Source: Haliea alexandrii (GTDB lineage: Bacteria > Pseudomonadota > Gammaproteobacteria > Pseudomonadales > Halieaceae). Taken from it: a stretch of DNA of 64,000 nucleotides. The position numbers were made by a program, and so were the translations under genes. The notes below the pieces were generated by a model, which was not told the DNA's origin, did not search any database, and was given only the letters and a program-made list of their open reading frames with translations. This document shows positions 48,483-58,034 of the stretch, piece by piece. The stretch covers positions 610,763 to 674,762 of the forward strand of contig NZ_RFLW01000002.1 in the NCBI RefSeq assembly GCF_003719295.1, read 5' to 3'. Each line of letters opens with the position of its first letter. The stretch's first letter is position 1.

Positions 48483-48785
48483 GGTCTGCAATGCCTGTTT
48501 CAATTGCGGCGCCTCTAGGTGTGAAAACAGGCCACAAGGATAACAGCGCCGCGAGTGGCGCACCACGTCACGCGAGCAGCTCTCTGCGCCAAACATGTCC
48601 TGGCATGGGGGCCCCGCGCACGCACTCGCCAGGCTCGCCAGGACCCGCGCACATTCGCCTTCAGGCATCACTTGCGGTACCTTCGCCACGCAGCCTGTGG
48701 CGGTATCGGCATGGCAGCGCCTGGCACTAACAGCAACCCGGAGCAACGCAATGTTCTTGCCCGCACCAAGAGAGCGGCTCACCTG

Positions 48786-49424
48786 ATGCAGGTCATCCTG
48801 GCCATGAGCGTCTTTATTCTCAGTCATGTGCTGATTTCACGCACCGCCTTGCGGCCGTGGCTTATCACGCAGTTTGGCAGGCCCGCCTATATGGCTGGCT
48901 ATTCAGTACTGTCCTGCCTGCTACTGGCCTGGGTGATCCTGGCGTTGCTGGGCGCCGCACGCACGCCGCTTTGGCCGACATCCGGGTGGGCCTACACATT
49001 TGCCGCCGTCACCACACTGCCTGCTTTCATCCTGATTGCAGCCGGAGCACTGTCGCCCAACCCTTTCTCTGTGTCGTTCCGCAACGCGGGTTTCGATCCG
49101 AGCCGGCCCGGCATCGTAGGTTGGACGCGCCATCCTCTGGTGTGGGGACTGACACTCTGGGGGATCGCCCATGTACCGGCCAACGGCGAGTGGCCTGCCC
49201 TGCTGCTGTTTGGGGGCTCGGCAGTTTTCGGGGTTGTGGGGATTGCGTTGCTGCAGCACCGACTGAAGCATCAGCAGGTACCCTCGGTGACTCGCGGGCA
49301 CATTGATCGCAACGCTCGCTTTGGCATTGCCTTGGGCTGTCTGTTATGGGGCGCGCTGTTGGTGGCGCATCCTGTGTTGTTCGGCGCCAATCCTTTGGCG
49401 TTATTGCGCGCCGTGTGGGGTTGA
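48786..49424 (+). CDS. NnrU-family membrane protein
   Basis: A 212-residue protein with six TM helices. NnrU features: MSVFILSHVLISRTALRPWLITQFG, GYSVLSCLLLAWVILAL, GFDPSRPGIVGWTRHPLVWGLTLWGIAHVPANG, and ALLLFGGSAVFGVVG. NnrU-type proteins are linked to nitrogen-oxide metabolism and to carotenoid-like isomerases, but no other nitrogen gene is near. The ATG at 48786 follows a weak ribosome site. The longer frame upstream (to 48555) overlaps the region opposite the dUTPase start. Confidence 0.85.
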   Translation: MQVILAMSVFILSHVLISRTALRPWLITQFGRPAYMAGYSVLSCLLLAWVILALLGAARTPLWPTSGWAYTFAAVTTLPAFILIAAGALSPNPFSVSFRNAGFDPSRPGIVGWTRHPLVWGLTLWGIAHVPANGEWPALLLFGGSAVFGVVGIALLQHRLKHQQVPSVTRGHIDRNARFGIALGCLLWGALLVAHPVLFGANPLALLRAVWG

Positions 49425-49523
49425 AGAACACAGACGGCAGCGTATATTGAATCAAAGCTGTCGCACCAGCGCCATAAAGTGATGCGATTGTTACCCATCA
49501 TTGCATTGCAACTCTGGAAAAAC

Positions 49524-50210
49524 ATGCTGAATTCTCGACAGGCTACACTTCTCATGTTCACCTTTCTCACCGCGGTCGTTAGCGCCTCGAGCGCGAGCGC
49601 GCAGCGTGGCGGCAACGTTGCCGCGCCGCCGCCAGTGGGCAATCTGGCACCCGGCGCGATGGCCGCACTGTCGACCGTTGAACTGCAGGGTGTTCGGCTC
49701 CATATGCCTATCGGCAAAGCAATCGAGGCTCTGCAAGCGCAAGCGTACGATTTTAATTTGCAGAGAAATCAGCAGATGGGCCGAGGCACGTCTATCGCCA
49801 CCTACACCCTGGTGAAAGGTACCGTTGTCAGCAACCAACAGAATCGAGAGCGCTTTTTACTGCACGTGCGCATGGATAAGCCGAATGATCCCCGAAGACG
49901 GAATGAATTCAATCCGGACTGGCCAATCATCGGTCTGGGGTACATATTACAAGACAGGGACAACCGGGAGAATATCAGGCAATACTCGGGCTACGACTGG
50001 AGCGGGACGCCCCAGGAGGCACTGACCTCCCGTGCCCGGCAGGTCATCTGCCCGACACTCACTGCAGAGGGTTTTGCCTGTCGCGAGACAGGTTTCGGGT
50101 TTACCACAGACCTGTTGCAGGATGGCAGTCGCGGTGGGGCTCTGGGTTCTTTCAGCGCAGCGGCAGACGGCACCTACAAAGTCAGCCTGCAGGCCGAGCA
50201 GCTTCGGTAA
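49524..50210 (+). CDS. Secreted hypothetical protein
   Basis: From the ATG at 49524, 228 residues with a signal peptide (ATLLMFTFLTAVVSASSASA-QRG); the frame also contains an ATG at 49482, giving an odd longer start. A Pro/Ala-rich segment (NVAAPPPVGNLAPGAM) precedes a folded part with two conserved-looking cysteines (QVICPTLTAEGFACRETG). I do not recognise the family. The layout, one small domain with a VRLHMPIGKAIEALQAQ segment, is like substrate-sensing periplasmic proteins, but no function can be stated. Confidence 0.7.
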   Translation: MLNSRQATLLMFTFLTAVVSASSASAQRGGNVAAPPPVGNLAPGAMAALSTVELQGVRLHMPIGKAIEALQAQAYDFNLQRNQQMGRGTSIATYTLVKGTVVSNQQNRERFLLHVRMDKPNDPRRRNEFNPDWPIIGLGYILQDRDNRENIRQYSGYDWSGTPQEALTSRARQVICPTLTAEGFACRETGFGFTTDLLQDGSRGGALGSFSAAADGTYKVSLQAEQLR

Positions 50211-50314
50211 CGCTGAGCGCTTGGGGACGGGGTAGGTTGTGATCTACGGTATGTCTATTACCGAAATCTCCAGACTCGGAGATTGTGTTGTATTTCTCGT
50301 AACCTACGGATTCG

Positions 50315-50402
50315 TGGTGCCCGGGACCGGAATCGAACCGGTACGATCGCAATGATCGGGAGATTTTAAGTCTCCTGTGTCTACCAATTTCACCACCCGG
50401 GC
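50315..50402 (-). tRNA. tRNA-Leu (anticodon UAA)
   Basis: On the minus strand the gene runs from GCCCGGGTGGTG to an encoded CCA (50315-50317). The acceptor stem pairs GCCCGGG with CCCGGGC. The anticodon arm is GGAGA-CTTAAAA-TCTCC, so the anticodon is TAA. A long variable arm (about CGATCATTGCGATCG) marks a class II tRNA. The T arm has GGTTCGATTCC. Confidence 0.97.
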
Positions 50403-50526
50403 TATAGGCAGCGGCGCACCAGGTACGCGGCGCGGATCATAGCACAGCGACCTGCGCGAACAAAAAGTTGCGGCGTAGCCACCGTGTTACACTCGTTTTC
50501 TTTGACTGGTTGCGACTGGAAACCGT

Positions 50527-53500
50527 ATGCGCAAGCTCTGGATGGTGCCGCTCGCCCTGCTGCTGGTCGCTTTCGCTGCCACACTTGTGCTGCTGTCAAC
50601 GCCAGGGCTGCTGACCCGGGCATTGCAATGGGGCACAGCTTCTTTTACCGATTATCGCCTTGAAATCGAGGGGCTGGTATTTGAGCCCTCTCAACTGCAG
50701 CTTGAATTCGATACGCTGCAACTGCTCCCCAAGGGCTCCACCGGTCCTGCCCTGCTTACCGTACTGGGGTTTACCGGTGACACCCGGCTGGCGGACCTGC
50801 GACGGGGCAATTTGGAAGCAACCACCCTGAAGAGCGAAAGCGTTGTCGTCTACGTGTCAGCGGAAGACGACAGCGAGGATCCCACGCCCGCGCAGTGGAT
50901 GCAGTACCTGCGTTTTCTGCCGGCATCGTTGGTGGTCGATAGCGTGCACGTGGTGAACCGGGACGGCGATGTGGCCATCTTCCCCTTGCGCGACCTACGC
51001 GGAGCGCGCAGCGCGGCGGACCGTTTTGAGGTCAGTCTGCTCGCCGACCTCGATGGTGCGCCGCTCGATGTCAGCCTGGAGATCACGGCCAGGGAAATCA
51101 TGAGCGACCAGGGGCGCGTGACCTTCAGTGCCCGGCTGGCCGCGCCGGAGTCGGGCACCCGGGGCACGCTGGAGGGCCTGCTGACCGGCTACGGGGACGC
51201 CTTCCGCTTCGACGTCGCGGTAGATGCGGCGTTTGCCGAAGTCGCAACCTTTTTTGACCTCTTTCCCGACGCGCCACCATTGGCGGGAGCGCTGACCCTG
51301 CAGGGAAAACTGCAGGGTGATCTGAACAGCTTTACCCTCACAGATGCAGCGTTTGAGCTGGATAACCGTCCGGCCTATTTCTTTGAAGCCAGCGGTGCAA
51401 TGACAAGCCAGGACAGCCCTGACCCGAACCTCAGCCTGATTGCATCGGGCGAGCTTGATTCAGCCAGGTATTTCCTGCGCTGGCTGGATCTCGACCTGTC
51501 GCCATTGGGCGGAATACGCGCCAGCATCGCTCTTTCCGGCACCGTGGCTAACCCTGCGATCGAGCAGCTCACTGTGGTCACCGCCAGCAGTGACGGGCTG
51601 TGGATTGCCCTGAACGGCTCATCAGGCCCGGGCTCGTTAGGGAGCCCCCAGCTACCGCCGGGCACCCTCTTCACTGTGCACGCCGTGGCGCCATCACTCG
51701 CGCTGCTCAGCCCCTGGTTGGGGCAGGCACCCACTATCGATCCCGGGCCTTGGGAGTTCGCGGCGACGCTGCGCGAAAATGATGGCGCGCTGCACGTGGA
51801 AAATATCATGGGCCAATTGGGCCACAGCGAGAGCACCCAGCTGCGCGTCACCGGGAACGTTGCGCAGGTTGCGTTGACCCCTCCCGAGCAAGGCACTCGC
51901 GTCGCCGGCATCGATCTTGCCCTCGAGGTTAGCAGCGCCGATCTGGTCACGCCCGGTCGCTGGTTCAATACCGACGTCCCCCCCGGGTTTTCATTTCAGA
52001 GCCAGGTACAGGTCAGTGGCACTGACGCTGAACTCACGCTTCATGATGGGACCGCACAGATCACGCATGAACACCTCACGATCGATGTAAACAACCTGAA
52101 CACCGTGCTTGGGCACAACATGGGCTACGAGCCACAAGCTCTGCAAGCCGGGATACTGGTGCAGGCGCCTGAAGTAGCCGCATTGGGGCAGTTCGCTGCA
52201 CTGGATTTGCCGCCGCTGGGTGCTGGCACACTGGAGGGCTTACTCAAATATGGCGGTGAGCGTGTGGCGCTTGACGGTATTCGCGCCACCCTCGACAGCC
52301 TGTTCGGGCAACTACTGGTCACCGGAGCGTTGCGAGACCTCACCGGCGCGCGCGAGGCAGAACTGAACGCGCGCGTGCAGCATCTGAGCCTGGATACGTT
52401 GCTGACTCAGTTTGCACCGGGCACAAAGCCGCCTGCTGAACTGGGTGGCGTGAGCGGCCGCTTCACACTCCGCGGCACACAGGCGGACTACGTGCTGTCC
52501 GACCTTGAACTCAGCAGCACGGAGGGTGCCGCGCTCGGCTTGCGCGCCAGCGGAAACGGCCGCTACGCGAACGACGGCTGGAGTGGTGCTGTTAGCCTCA
52601 ACTACGGCAGTGATGACCGCGAACTGCTCAAGGCGTTAAGCGGCTTGTCGCTGAAACCCGTCACGGGACAGGCCAACCTGACCGTGGATGCAACCTCCGC
52701 GCAATTGCAGGCAAAGGCACAACTGGGTGATACGGCGCTGTCACTTGCGGGGAAAGCAACCCACACAGGCGGCACCATAGACGGATTGCAAGCCACCCTG
52801 TCTTCAGCGCTGGTTAACCTGGACGACATTGGCTTACAGGCATCCGGCACCGAAACGACGGATTACCGACCCACAGGACAACTCGATACAGATCCCGACA
52901 ACCGGTCCTTGCCGCAGTTTCTGACCAGCCTGCCGCGCTATCCGATCGACTTGCGCCTACAGCTCGACACCCTGCGCGGAGAAGTCACCCGTTTCGACGA
53001 CATCAATGTGCATGTCAACGGCAGCGGCACCACCTACCTGCTCGACCAGTTCGATTTCAGCTACGATGCGGCGCCGGCAGAAATCCGCGGTGTTGTCGAT
53101 ATCAGCCTGGACCCGCCCGGCCTCAGCATTGCCGGGCAGGCGCAGTCTATTCCACTCAACACACTGAGCAGGGACCTGGGTATCGACACGGACATCAGCG
53201 GCTCCCTGAACCTGCGCGGCGGCCTCAGCGCCCAGGGTGCAACCGGCACCGAGTTGCTGCAACAACTCAATGGCAACATGGCCTTTGCGCTGGAGAACGC
53301 GACCGTTGAGGGTGCGGCCTATGATGTGCTCGCAACGGGCATTCTCACCTGGCTGTTTTCAGGCGCAGCACTGGAAAAGTCAACATTTCTCGACTGCACC
53401 ATGGCGCAGTTTACGCTTGAAAATGGCGTGGCGCGTACTGACAGCCTCTTCGTCGAGTCTCCGAACATGATCGCCACGGGTATCGGCAGTTTTGACCTGC

Positions 53501-53745
53501 CCAAACGTACACTGGCGTTCACCCTGACGCCGCGTTCCAAGTCACGCAGCATTCAGATTCCCTCGAGCATCAGCCTGCGCGGCGATATGGCGAGCCCGCG
53601 CACCTCGGTTTCTCCCATTGCGGCGACACTGGATGTGTCCGCCGAGGCAATGCTTTTCGTGCCACGCCTTCTGGTAAAGGTATTCGGCGGCGGCCAGTCC
53701 AAGAGCGCTGCAACGCGACCCTGCGAGGTACTGCTCACACAATAA
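50527..53745 (+). CDS. AsmA/DUF748-like large envelope protein
   Basis: A 1072-residue protein with one N-terminal TM anchor (MVPLALLLVAFAATLVLLST) and a very long periplasmic part made of beta-strand-rich repeats. The C-terminal region (NLRGGLSAQGATGTELLQQL, GNMAFALENATVEG, DSLFVESPNMIATGIGSFDL) is the AsmA-like domain. Such proteins span the periplasm as lipid-transfer bridges (YhdP/TamB-like group). Repeating TGNV/SLDGKAT units suggest a rod. Start at 50527 is directly supported by the signal-anchor. Its exact substrate is unknown. Confidence 0.85.
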   Translation: MRKLWMVPLALLLVAFAATLVLLSTPGLLTRALQWGTASFTDYRLEIEGLVFEPSQLQLEFDTLQLLPKGSTGPALLTVLGFTGDTRLADLRRGNLEATTLKSESVVVYVSAEDDSEDPTPAQWMQYLRFLPASLVVDSVHVVNRDGDVAIFPLRDLRGARSAADRFEVSLLADLDGAPLDVSLEITAREIMSDQGRVTFSARLAAPESGTRGTLEGLLTGYGDAFRFDVAVDAAFAEVATFFDLFPDAPPLAGALTLQGKLQGDLNSFTLTDAAFELDNRPAYFFEASGAMTSQDSPDPNLSLIASGELDSARYFLRWLDLDLSPLGGIRASIALSGTVANPAIEQLTVVTASSDGLWIALNGSSGPGSLGSPQLPPGTLFTVHAVAPSLALLSPWLGQAPTIDPGPWEFAATLRENDGALHVENIMGQLGHSESTQLRVTGNVAQVALTPPEQGTRVAGIDLALEVSSADLVTPGRWFNTDVPPGFSFQSQVQVSGTDAELTLHDGTAQITHEHLTIDVNNLNTVLGHNMGYEPQALQAGILVQAPEVAALGQFAALDLPPLGAGTLEGLLKYGGERVALDGIRATLDSLFGQLLVTGALRDLTGAREAELNARVQHLSLDTLLTQFAPGTKPPAELGGVSGRFTLRGTQADYVLSDLELSSTEGAALGLRASGNGRYANDGWSGAVSLNYGSDDRELLKALSGLSLKPVTGQANLTVDATSAQLQAKAQLGDTALSLAGKATHTGGTIDGLQATLSSALVNLDDIGLQASGTETTDYRPTGQLDTDPDNRSLPQFLTSLPRYPIDLRLQLDTLRGEVTRFDDINVHVNGSGTTYLLDQFDFSYDAAPAEIRGVVDISLDPPGLSIAGQAQSIPLNTLSRDLGIDTDISGSLNLRGGLSAQGATGTELLQQLNGNMAFALENATVEGAAYDVLATGILTWLFSGAALEKSTFLDCTMAQFTLENGVARTDSLFVESPNMIATGIGSFDLPKRTLAFTLTPRSKSRSIQIPSSISLRGDMASPRTSVSPIAATLDVSAEAMLFVPRLLVKVFGGGQSKSAATRPCEVLLTQ

Positions 53746-53811
53746 GCTCGTGGCATTCCACCGTGATACACTGCGGTCCACGACCCGGCTGGCACGAACG
53801 GATTCTTCTTT

Positions 53812-55164
53812 ATGGCTTCTTCCCGCGGCGAGTTCAGCTCGCGCTTTGGCTTCATTATGGCTGCCGCGGGCAGCGCTGTCGGACTCGGCAATATCTGGGG
53901 CTTTCCAACCCAGGCCGCCAGCAATGGCGGTGCTGCCTTCCTGCTGGTTTACCTCTTTCTCGCTTTCACCCTCGCCTACCCGGCACTTATGGCTGAGCTG
54001 ATCATTGGCCGTCACGCTCACGCCAATGCCGTGAGCGCCCTGCGCCTGATATCCCCCAACACCTTGCTGCGCAAGGTGGGTACAGGCACCGGCATCGCAG
54101 GCCTGATTGTGGCGAGCTTCATTCTGAGCTTCTATGCCATTGTCGCCGGCTGGATGCTGGCCCATTGCCTGGCTGCGCTGACAGACCTTGCCGGCATGAC
54201 AGCCGCCAGTGCCTGGCTTACTGATTTCAGTCTTTCACGCAACCTGATATTCATGCTGGTGTTCATGGCACTCACCATCGGCATTATTTCCGAGGGCGTG
54301 CAACAGGGCATTGAACGCTGGTCAAGCCGCCTCATGCCTCTGCTGTTGCTGTCGCTGGTGTTATTGGTGATCTATGTGCTCACGTTGGACGGGGCGCTGG
54401 ATGGCCTGCGGGTCTACCTGTTGCCGGACTTTGAGCGCGCATTGGCACCGGGCCTGATTGTGAAAGCACTCGGTGCCGCTTTCTTTTCGCTATCGCTGGG
54501 TGTGGGCACAATGCTGATCTATGGCTCCTATATCAGCGACAGCGAAAATCTGCCGGTGGTGGGCGGTCTGGTTACGCTGGTGGACATCTCCATCGCCGTG
54601 CTGGCGGGTTTCCTTGTGTTGCCTGCCATGTACGTCGCCCTGCACAGTGGCGTGGAAATTTTTACTGCCAGCGGCGCGCTTATCTCCGAAGACACCCTGA
54701 TATTTACGGTATTGCCGAAACTGTTTGACACCATGGGCGTAGCCGGCGTGGTGGTAAGCCTGCTGTTCTTTTTCCTCATGACCATTGCAGCGCTGACTTC
54801 ATCAATATCCATGCTGGAGGTGCCGGTGGCCTATACGATTGAAGAGCATGGCGTGGGGCGCAAACCCGCGGTACTGGCCATTGGTTCCGTGATTGCGCTG
54901 ATCAGCACGGTGATCCTGCTGAACTTCGATACGCTGTTTGGCCTGGTTATCGCGGTCACCACCCGCTATAGCCAGCCGCTGCTGGGCTTTATGTTCTGTC
55001 TTTATGCGGGTTGGGTATGGCACCGCGACACCCTGCTCCAGGAGTTGCGCAAGGGCGATGCGGGGGCCGAGCACAAGCTGTTCTGGAAAATCTGGCCCGG
55101 CTACGTGCGCGTGGTGTGCCCCCTGATCATACTGCTGATCTTTGCCCAGTCGTTTATGGGCTAG
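53812..55164 (+). CDS. Sodium-dependent transporter (NSS/SNF family)
   Basis: An 11-12 TM transporter of 450 residues. The NSS signature in TM1 is clear: FIMAAAGSAVGLGNIWGFP (LeuT-like unwound helix with Na+ site), followed by NGGAAFLLVYLFLAFTLAYPALMAELIIGR. Later parts include FFSLSLGVGTMLIYGSYIS, VALHSGVEIFTASGALI, and TSSISMLEVPVAYTIEEHG. It takes up amino acids or related compounds with Na+; the substrate is not known. Confidence 0.93.
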   Translation: MASSRGEFSSRFGFIMAAAGSAVGLGNIWGFPTQAASNGGAAFLLVYLFLAFTLAYPALMAELIIGRHAHANAVSALRLISPNTLLRKVGTGTGIAGLIVASFILSFYAIVAGWMLAHCLAALTDLAGMTAASAWLTDFSLSRNLIFMLVFMALTIGIISEGVQQGIERWSSRLMPLLLLSLVLLVIYVLTLDGALDGLRVYLLPDFERALAPGLIVKALGAAFFSLSLGVGTMLIYGSYISDSENLPVVGGLVTLVDISIAVLAGFLVLPAMYVALHSGVEIFTASGALISEDTLIFTVLPKLFDTMGVAGVVVSLLFFFLMTIAALTSSISMLEVPVAYTIEEHGVGRKPAVLAIGSVIALISTVILLNFDTLFGLVIAVTTRYSQPLLGFMFCLYAGWVWHRDTLLQELRKGDAGAEHKLFWKIWPGYVRVVCPLIILLIFAQSFMG

Positions 55165-55176
55165 CCGCCGCAGCCA

Positions 55177-55650
55177 TCAATTCAGACGCAGCACACCGCT
55201 GTCTTCCACATACTGGGTAGGCAGCAAGCCACGAAAGTCAATCTTGGCCGTGAAGCGATACTCCAGCGCATCGCTGCGAGCGCGTCCGAGGCTACCCAAC
55301 AGCTTCAACACCTCCAGCAGATTCACCCCGGCATCAATCGTGACCTGCTCCTCCGTGTAGCCTGCAATGGCAGGCACCTGATTGGTCACGCCACTGACCA
55401 GCTCGCGCTCGAGCAATGCGATACCGTAGCTGATACCCGCAATATCCAGCGCCTGCGCATTGGGGTTGGCGATACGCAGCACGATACGAAAGCGCGGCCC
55501 CGAGTCCGCCATGGGCAGGCTCTTGACGCTATCAACACTGACTCGTGGCGGATCAATTGCCGGGCCAAGCCCTGCGCAGCCTGCCAAGAACAGTGCCAAC
55601 AGCAGCGCAGACAGCGCCCGGTAGCGGCTAGCCCGCAGGCAACGGGCCAT
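55177..55650 (-). CDS. LEA type 2-like lipoprotein
   Basis: A 157-residue protein from the ATG at 55650, with lipobox LLLALFLAGC-AGLGPAI. The mature part is one immunoglobulin-like WHy/LEA2 domain (PRVSVDSVKSLPMADSGPRFRIVLRIANPNAQAL; VPAIAGYTEEQVTIDAGVN). Its start overlaps the stop of the small TM gene upstream (TGATG). The open frame extends to 55755 but includes that gene. Such proteins are linked to desiccation or membrane protection; function here unknown. Confidence 0.82.
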   Translation of the reverse strand: MARCLRASRYRALSALLLALFLAGCAGLGPAIDPPRVSVDSVKSLPMADSGPRFRIVLRIANPNAQALDIAGISYGIALLERELVSGVTNQVPAIAGYTEEQVTIDAGVNLLEVLKLLGSLGRARSDALEYRFTAKIDFRGLLPTQYVEDSGVLRLN

Positions 55651-55817
55651 CAGTCGCGCCCTCCCGGCGTAACCGAAAAGAAAAACACGCCGTAACCCAG
55701 GCTGGCCACGGCGAACACCAGGGCAACCCAATCGCCCGTTTGCAGGTACATCCAACTGCTGAATACCAGCATGCCCAGGGTCAGGACGATCCCTGTATTG
55801 CGCGCGGTCGGCGACAC
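55650..55817 (-). CDS. 55-residue two-TM small protein
   Basis: The frame starts with GTG at 55817, 8 bases after GAGGAG, and reads MSPTARNTGIVLTLGMLVFS, then a second helix (WVALVFAVASLGYGVFFFSV) and TPGGRD. Its TGA overlaps the ATG of the LEA-type lipoprotein gene (TGATG), a sign of translational coupling. It is divergent from exosortase H. Too short for domain recognition; probably an inner-membrane protein of unknown role. Confidence 0.65.
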   Translation of the reverse strand: MSPTARNTGIVLTLGMLVFSSWMYLQTGDWVALVFAVASLGYGVFFFSVTPGGRD

Positions 55818-55884
55818 TTCGACACTCCTCTATGCTATCCTGCTGCCAAATGCACAGCCAGAAACAGCCGATAATAACATCCGC

Positions 55885-56382
55885 ATGAGCAAATTTATTC
55901 TGATATTCCTCGTGGTGCTGGTCGCACTGTTTACCCTGGAAATGCTGGCCCCCGTGCAGGCCGCTGTTGTGCAGCCTTTCACGGCCTCACTGGCAACGCT
56001 CAGCGCCGCGTTAATCACCCCCTTCGACAGCAATGTGGTTGCCTATGGCCGAGTCATCGCACACACCGTGAACGGCTTTGCGGTCTCCATTGAGTCGGGC
56101 TGCAACGGCGTGGAGGCCGCGATTGTATTGATTGCGGGCGTATTGGCCTACCCCGCGCCGTGGCATTACCGCCTGCTGGCGATTCTCGCGGGTTTTCTTA
56201 CGATTCAGGTGCTGAATATTGCCCGTATCATCAGCCTGTTCTACCTGGGGCAGTGGAACCTGGATATTTTCAACTGGACACACCTCTACCTGTGGCCCGT
56301 GTTCATCATGCTGGACGTGCTCATCGTCTTCATTCTCTACCTGCGCCTTCTCGAGCGGCGCCCGCAGGGCGTGACCGCATGA
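55885..56382 (+). CDS. xrtH: Exosortase H
   Basis: A 165-residue membrane cysteine transpeptidase-like enzyme from the ATG at 55885. The exosortase triad is visible: Cys in SIESGCNGVEAAIVL, Arg in VLNIARIISLFYLG, and His in FNWTHLYLWPVF, spread over about four TM helices. The short length and the partner gene (overlapping by 4 bases) identify XrtH, which sorts proteins bearing a C-terminal IPTLxxWG-CTERM signal. No such substrate is encoded in this window. Confidence 0.9.
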   Translation: MSKFILIFLVVLVALFTLEMLAPVQAAVVQPFTASLATLSAALITPFDSNVVAYGRVIAHTVNGFAVSIESGCNGVEAAIVLIAGVLAYPAPWHYRLLAILAGFLTIQVLNIARIISLFYLGQWNLDIFNWTHLYLWPVFIMLDVLIVFILYLRLLERRPQGVTA

Positions 56383-56990
56383 CGCTGTACCGCTTCATCG
56401 GCCTTGTGCTGCTGTTGATGATTCCCTTCTTCGGCCTGTGGTACGCGCTGGGCGCCCTGCCCTCGGCGCCGGCCCTGTGGTTGGCGCAAGTCACCCTGCC
56501 CTGGGCGCTACCAGAAGTCGTGCAATCGGTGGTAATCGACCGGCACCAGCTGATGGTGTTCACGCTGTTCGGGGAAGCCGGACAAAGCGTCGTATCCCTT
56601 GAGCAGGCGGAATATCAACTGGCGTTTCCACTGAACACCCGCATCCTTTCCTACTCGATACCGTTCTATGCCGCGCTCCACTTCGCCAGCCGCATCGAAG
56701 GCTCTCTGGAACGTTTCGCCCGCGGTTTACTGGTGCTGTGGTTGCTGATGTTCGTCGGCGTCATTGCAGTCACGCTGAAAAACCTCATGCTGGGCCTGGG
56801 TGGCGACCTGCTCTGGACGGCCTCCACAAACCCGCTGCCCTCCGCCAACGCCATCGCGCTGCTCTTCCAGTTCAGCACCCTCATCGTGCCCACGGTTGCG
56901 CCGATCATGCTGTGGGCTTGGTCGGTGCGGGAAAGCCCTCATTGGCGCGCTGTCCTGCTCGGCGAGGCGGCTGCAGGTCGACAGCGGTAG
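56379..56990 (+). CDS. Exosortase H-associated membrane protein
   Basis: A 203-residue protein with about four TM helices (FIGLVLLLMIPFFGLWYALG, ILSYSIPFYAALHFA, FARGLLVLWLLMFVGVIAVTL, IVPTVAPIMLWAW) and a periplasmic loop. It starts with ATG at 56379, overlapping xrtH (ATGA). Proteins with this size and layout accompany XrtH and are named for it; their role in sorting or anchoring is not known. Confidence 0.85.
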   Translation: MTLYRFIGLVLLLMIPFFGLWYALGALPSAPALWLAQVTLPWALPEVVQSVVIDRHQLMVFTLFGEAGQSVVSLEQAEYQLAFPLNTRILSYSIPFYAALHFASRIEGSLERFARGLLVLWLLMFVGVIAVTLKNLMLGLGGDLLWTASTNPLPSANAIALLFQFSTLIVPTVAPIMLWAWSVRESPHWRAVLLGEAAAGRQR

Positions 56991-57020
56991 CGCAGTGCAG
57001 GCGCAAACGCTGCCACGTTA

Positions 57021-58034
57021 TTACGCCGCATCCCCCATCCGGCCACTGCTGATTTCGCGCATCAGCGCTTGATACTCCTCACCGCGGTCCTCCAGTACTG
57101 CCTGCAGTGCGCGCTCCATCAGCCAGCGTGCCTGACAAGTATAAGCATAGATACAGGCGTGCACCGCAGCGTCACTCCAGTTGTCCACCGAACAGTTAGA
57201 GGAATACTCCTCAAAGTGCGCCAGAGAGCGAATAAGGTCGGCGATATGTCGGGGGCATTCACAGTCGAGCGTGCTTTTCAGCTGCCGCGCCGCGCTCAGC
57301 TGGAGTTCATTGAACTGCCGCGGTTTGGCGGTCATCAACTCCCCGAGATTTGTATCGCCCAGGCTGGTCGTCTTGTCAGCAACGCTGCGCGCGAGCTCGA
57401 ACGCAAGATACGCGGGGTCGGGCGGAAATGTGGTCGCGGCGATATGCTGCTGCTCGAGGGCCTGTAACCAGCGTTCGCTGGCAAACTGGTAGGTCACCAG
57501 CGCCTTCTCCACTTCCAGGTTGCGAATAAGATCCCCCAGCTGGCGCGTCTGGGCGCCCGTGAGATTGGCGCACTCCACCACCAGACTGTCGGCCTTGCCG
57601 ATTTCTTCGCATTCCTTCGCGGTAATCTGGTTCAGCGGAAGCCGCACCAACAGCGCGTCGACGCCGGCAAGACAGCCTTGGTGCTCGTCAAGCCATTCGC
57701 AGAGCTGGCCGCCAACAAAAACAACCCGTGGTTTTGGTGCCGGCATTGAACCGCGCCCCGCTTTGCCCCGGCCCCGCAGCAACATCTCAAGTGTCTTGCG
57801 CTCGTTCGAGGCAATTTCGCCAATACGTGAGCCGCTGTTGACCAGCGCCGCTACCAACTGCAGGTGCTCTAGATCCGCTTGCGTGTACTGGCGACGCCCG
57901 GTTGCCGTCTTGTGGCTGGCCCCCAGGCCATAACGTCGCTCCCAAACGCGGAGCGTGTCGGGCTTGAGCCCGGTAAGCCGGGCCACTGTACCAATGCCGT
58001 AGAGGGGCCGAGGTTCCATTAACGCTGCGTTCAT
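57021..58034 (-). CDS. MerR-family regulator, LitR/CarH-like architecture
   Basis: A 337-residue regulator. The N-terminal MerR winged helix reads IGTVARLTGLKPDTLRVWERRYGLG with KTATGRRQYTQADLEHL, typical of the B12-photoreceptor MerR group. The rest (residues 100-330) resembles a cobalamin-binding layout (VVFVGGQLCEWLDEHQ, DALLVRLPLNQIT), but the DxHxxG cobalamin-binding motif is not visible, so light sensing through B12 is unproven. It is divergent from a sigma-70 factor and near a photolyase, pointing to a photo-oxidative stress switch. Confidence 0.8.
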   Translation of the reverse strand: MNAALMEPRPLYGIGTVARLTGLKPDTLRVWERRYGLGASHKTATGRRQYTQADLEHLQLVAALVNSGSRIGEIASNERKTLEMLLRGRGKAGRGSMPAPKPRVVFVGGQLCEWLDEHQGCLAGVDALLVRLPLNQITAKECEEIGKADSLVVECANLTGAQTRQLGDLIRNLEVEKALVTYQFASERWLQALEQQHIAATTFPPDPAYLAFELARSVADKTTSLGDTNLGELMTAKPRQFNELQLSAARQLKSTLDCECPRHIADLIRSLAHFEEYSSNCSVDNWSDAAVHACIYAYTCQARWLMERALQAVLEDRGEEYQALMREISSGRMGDAA

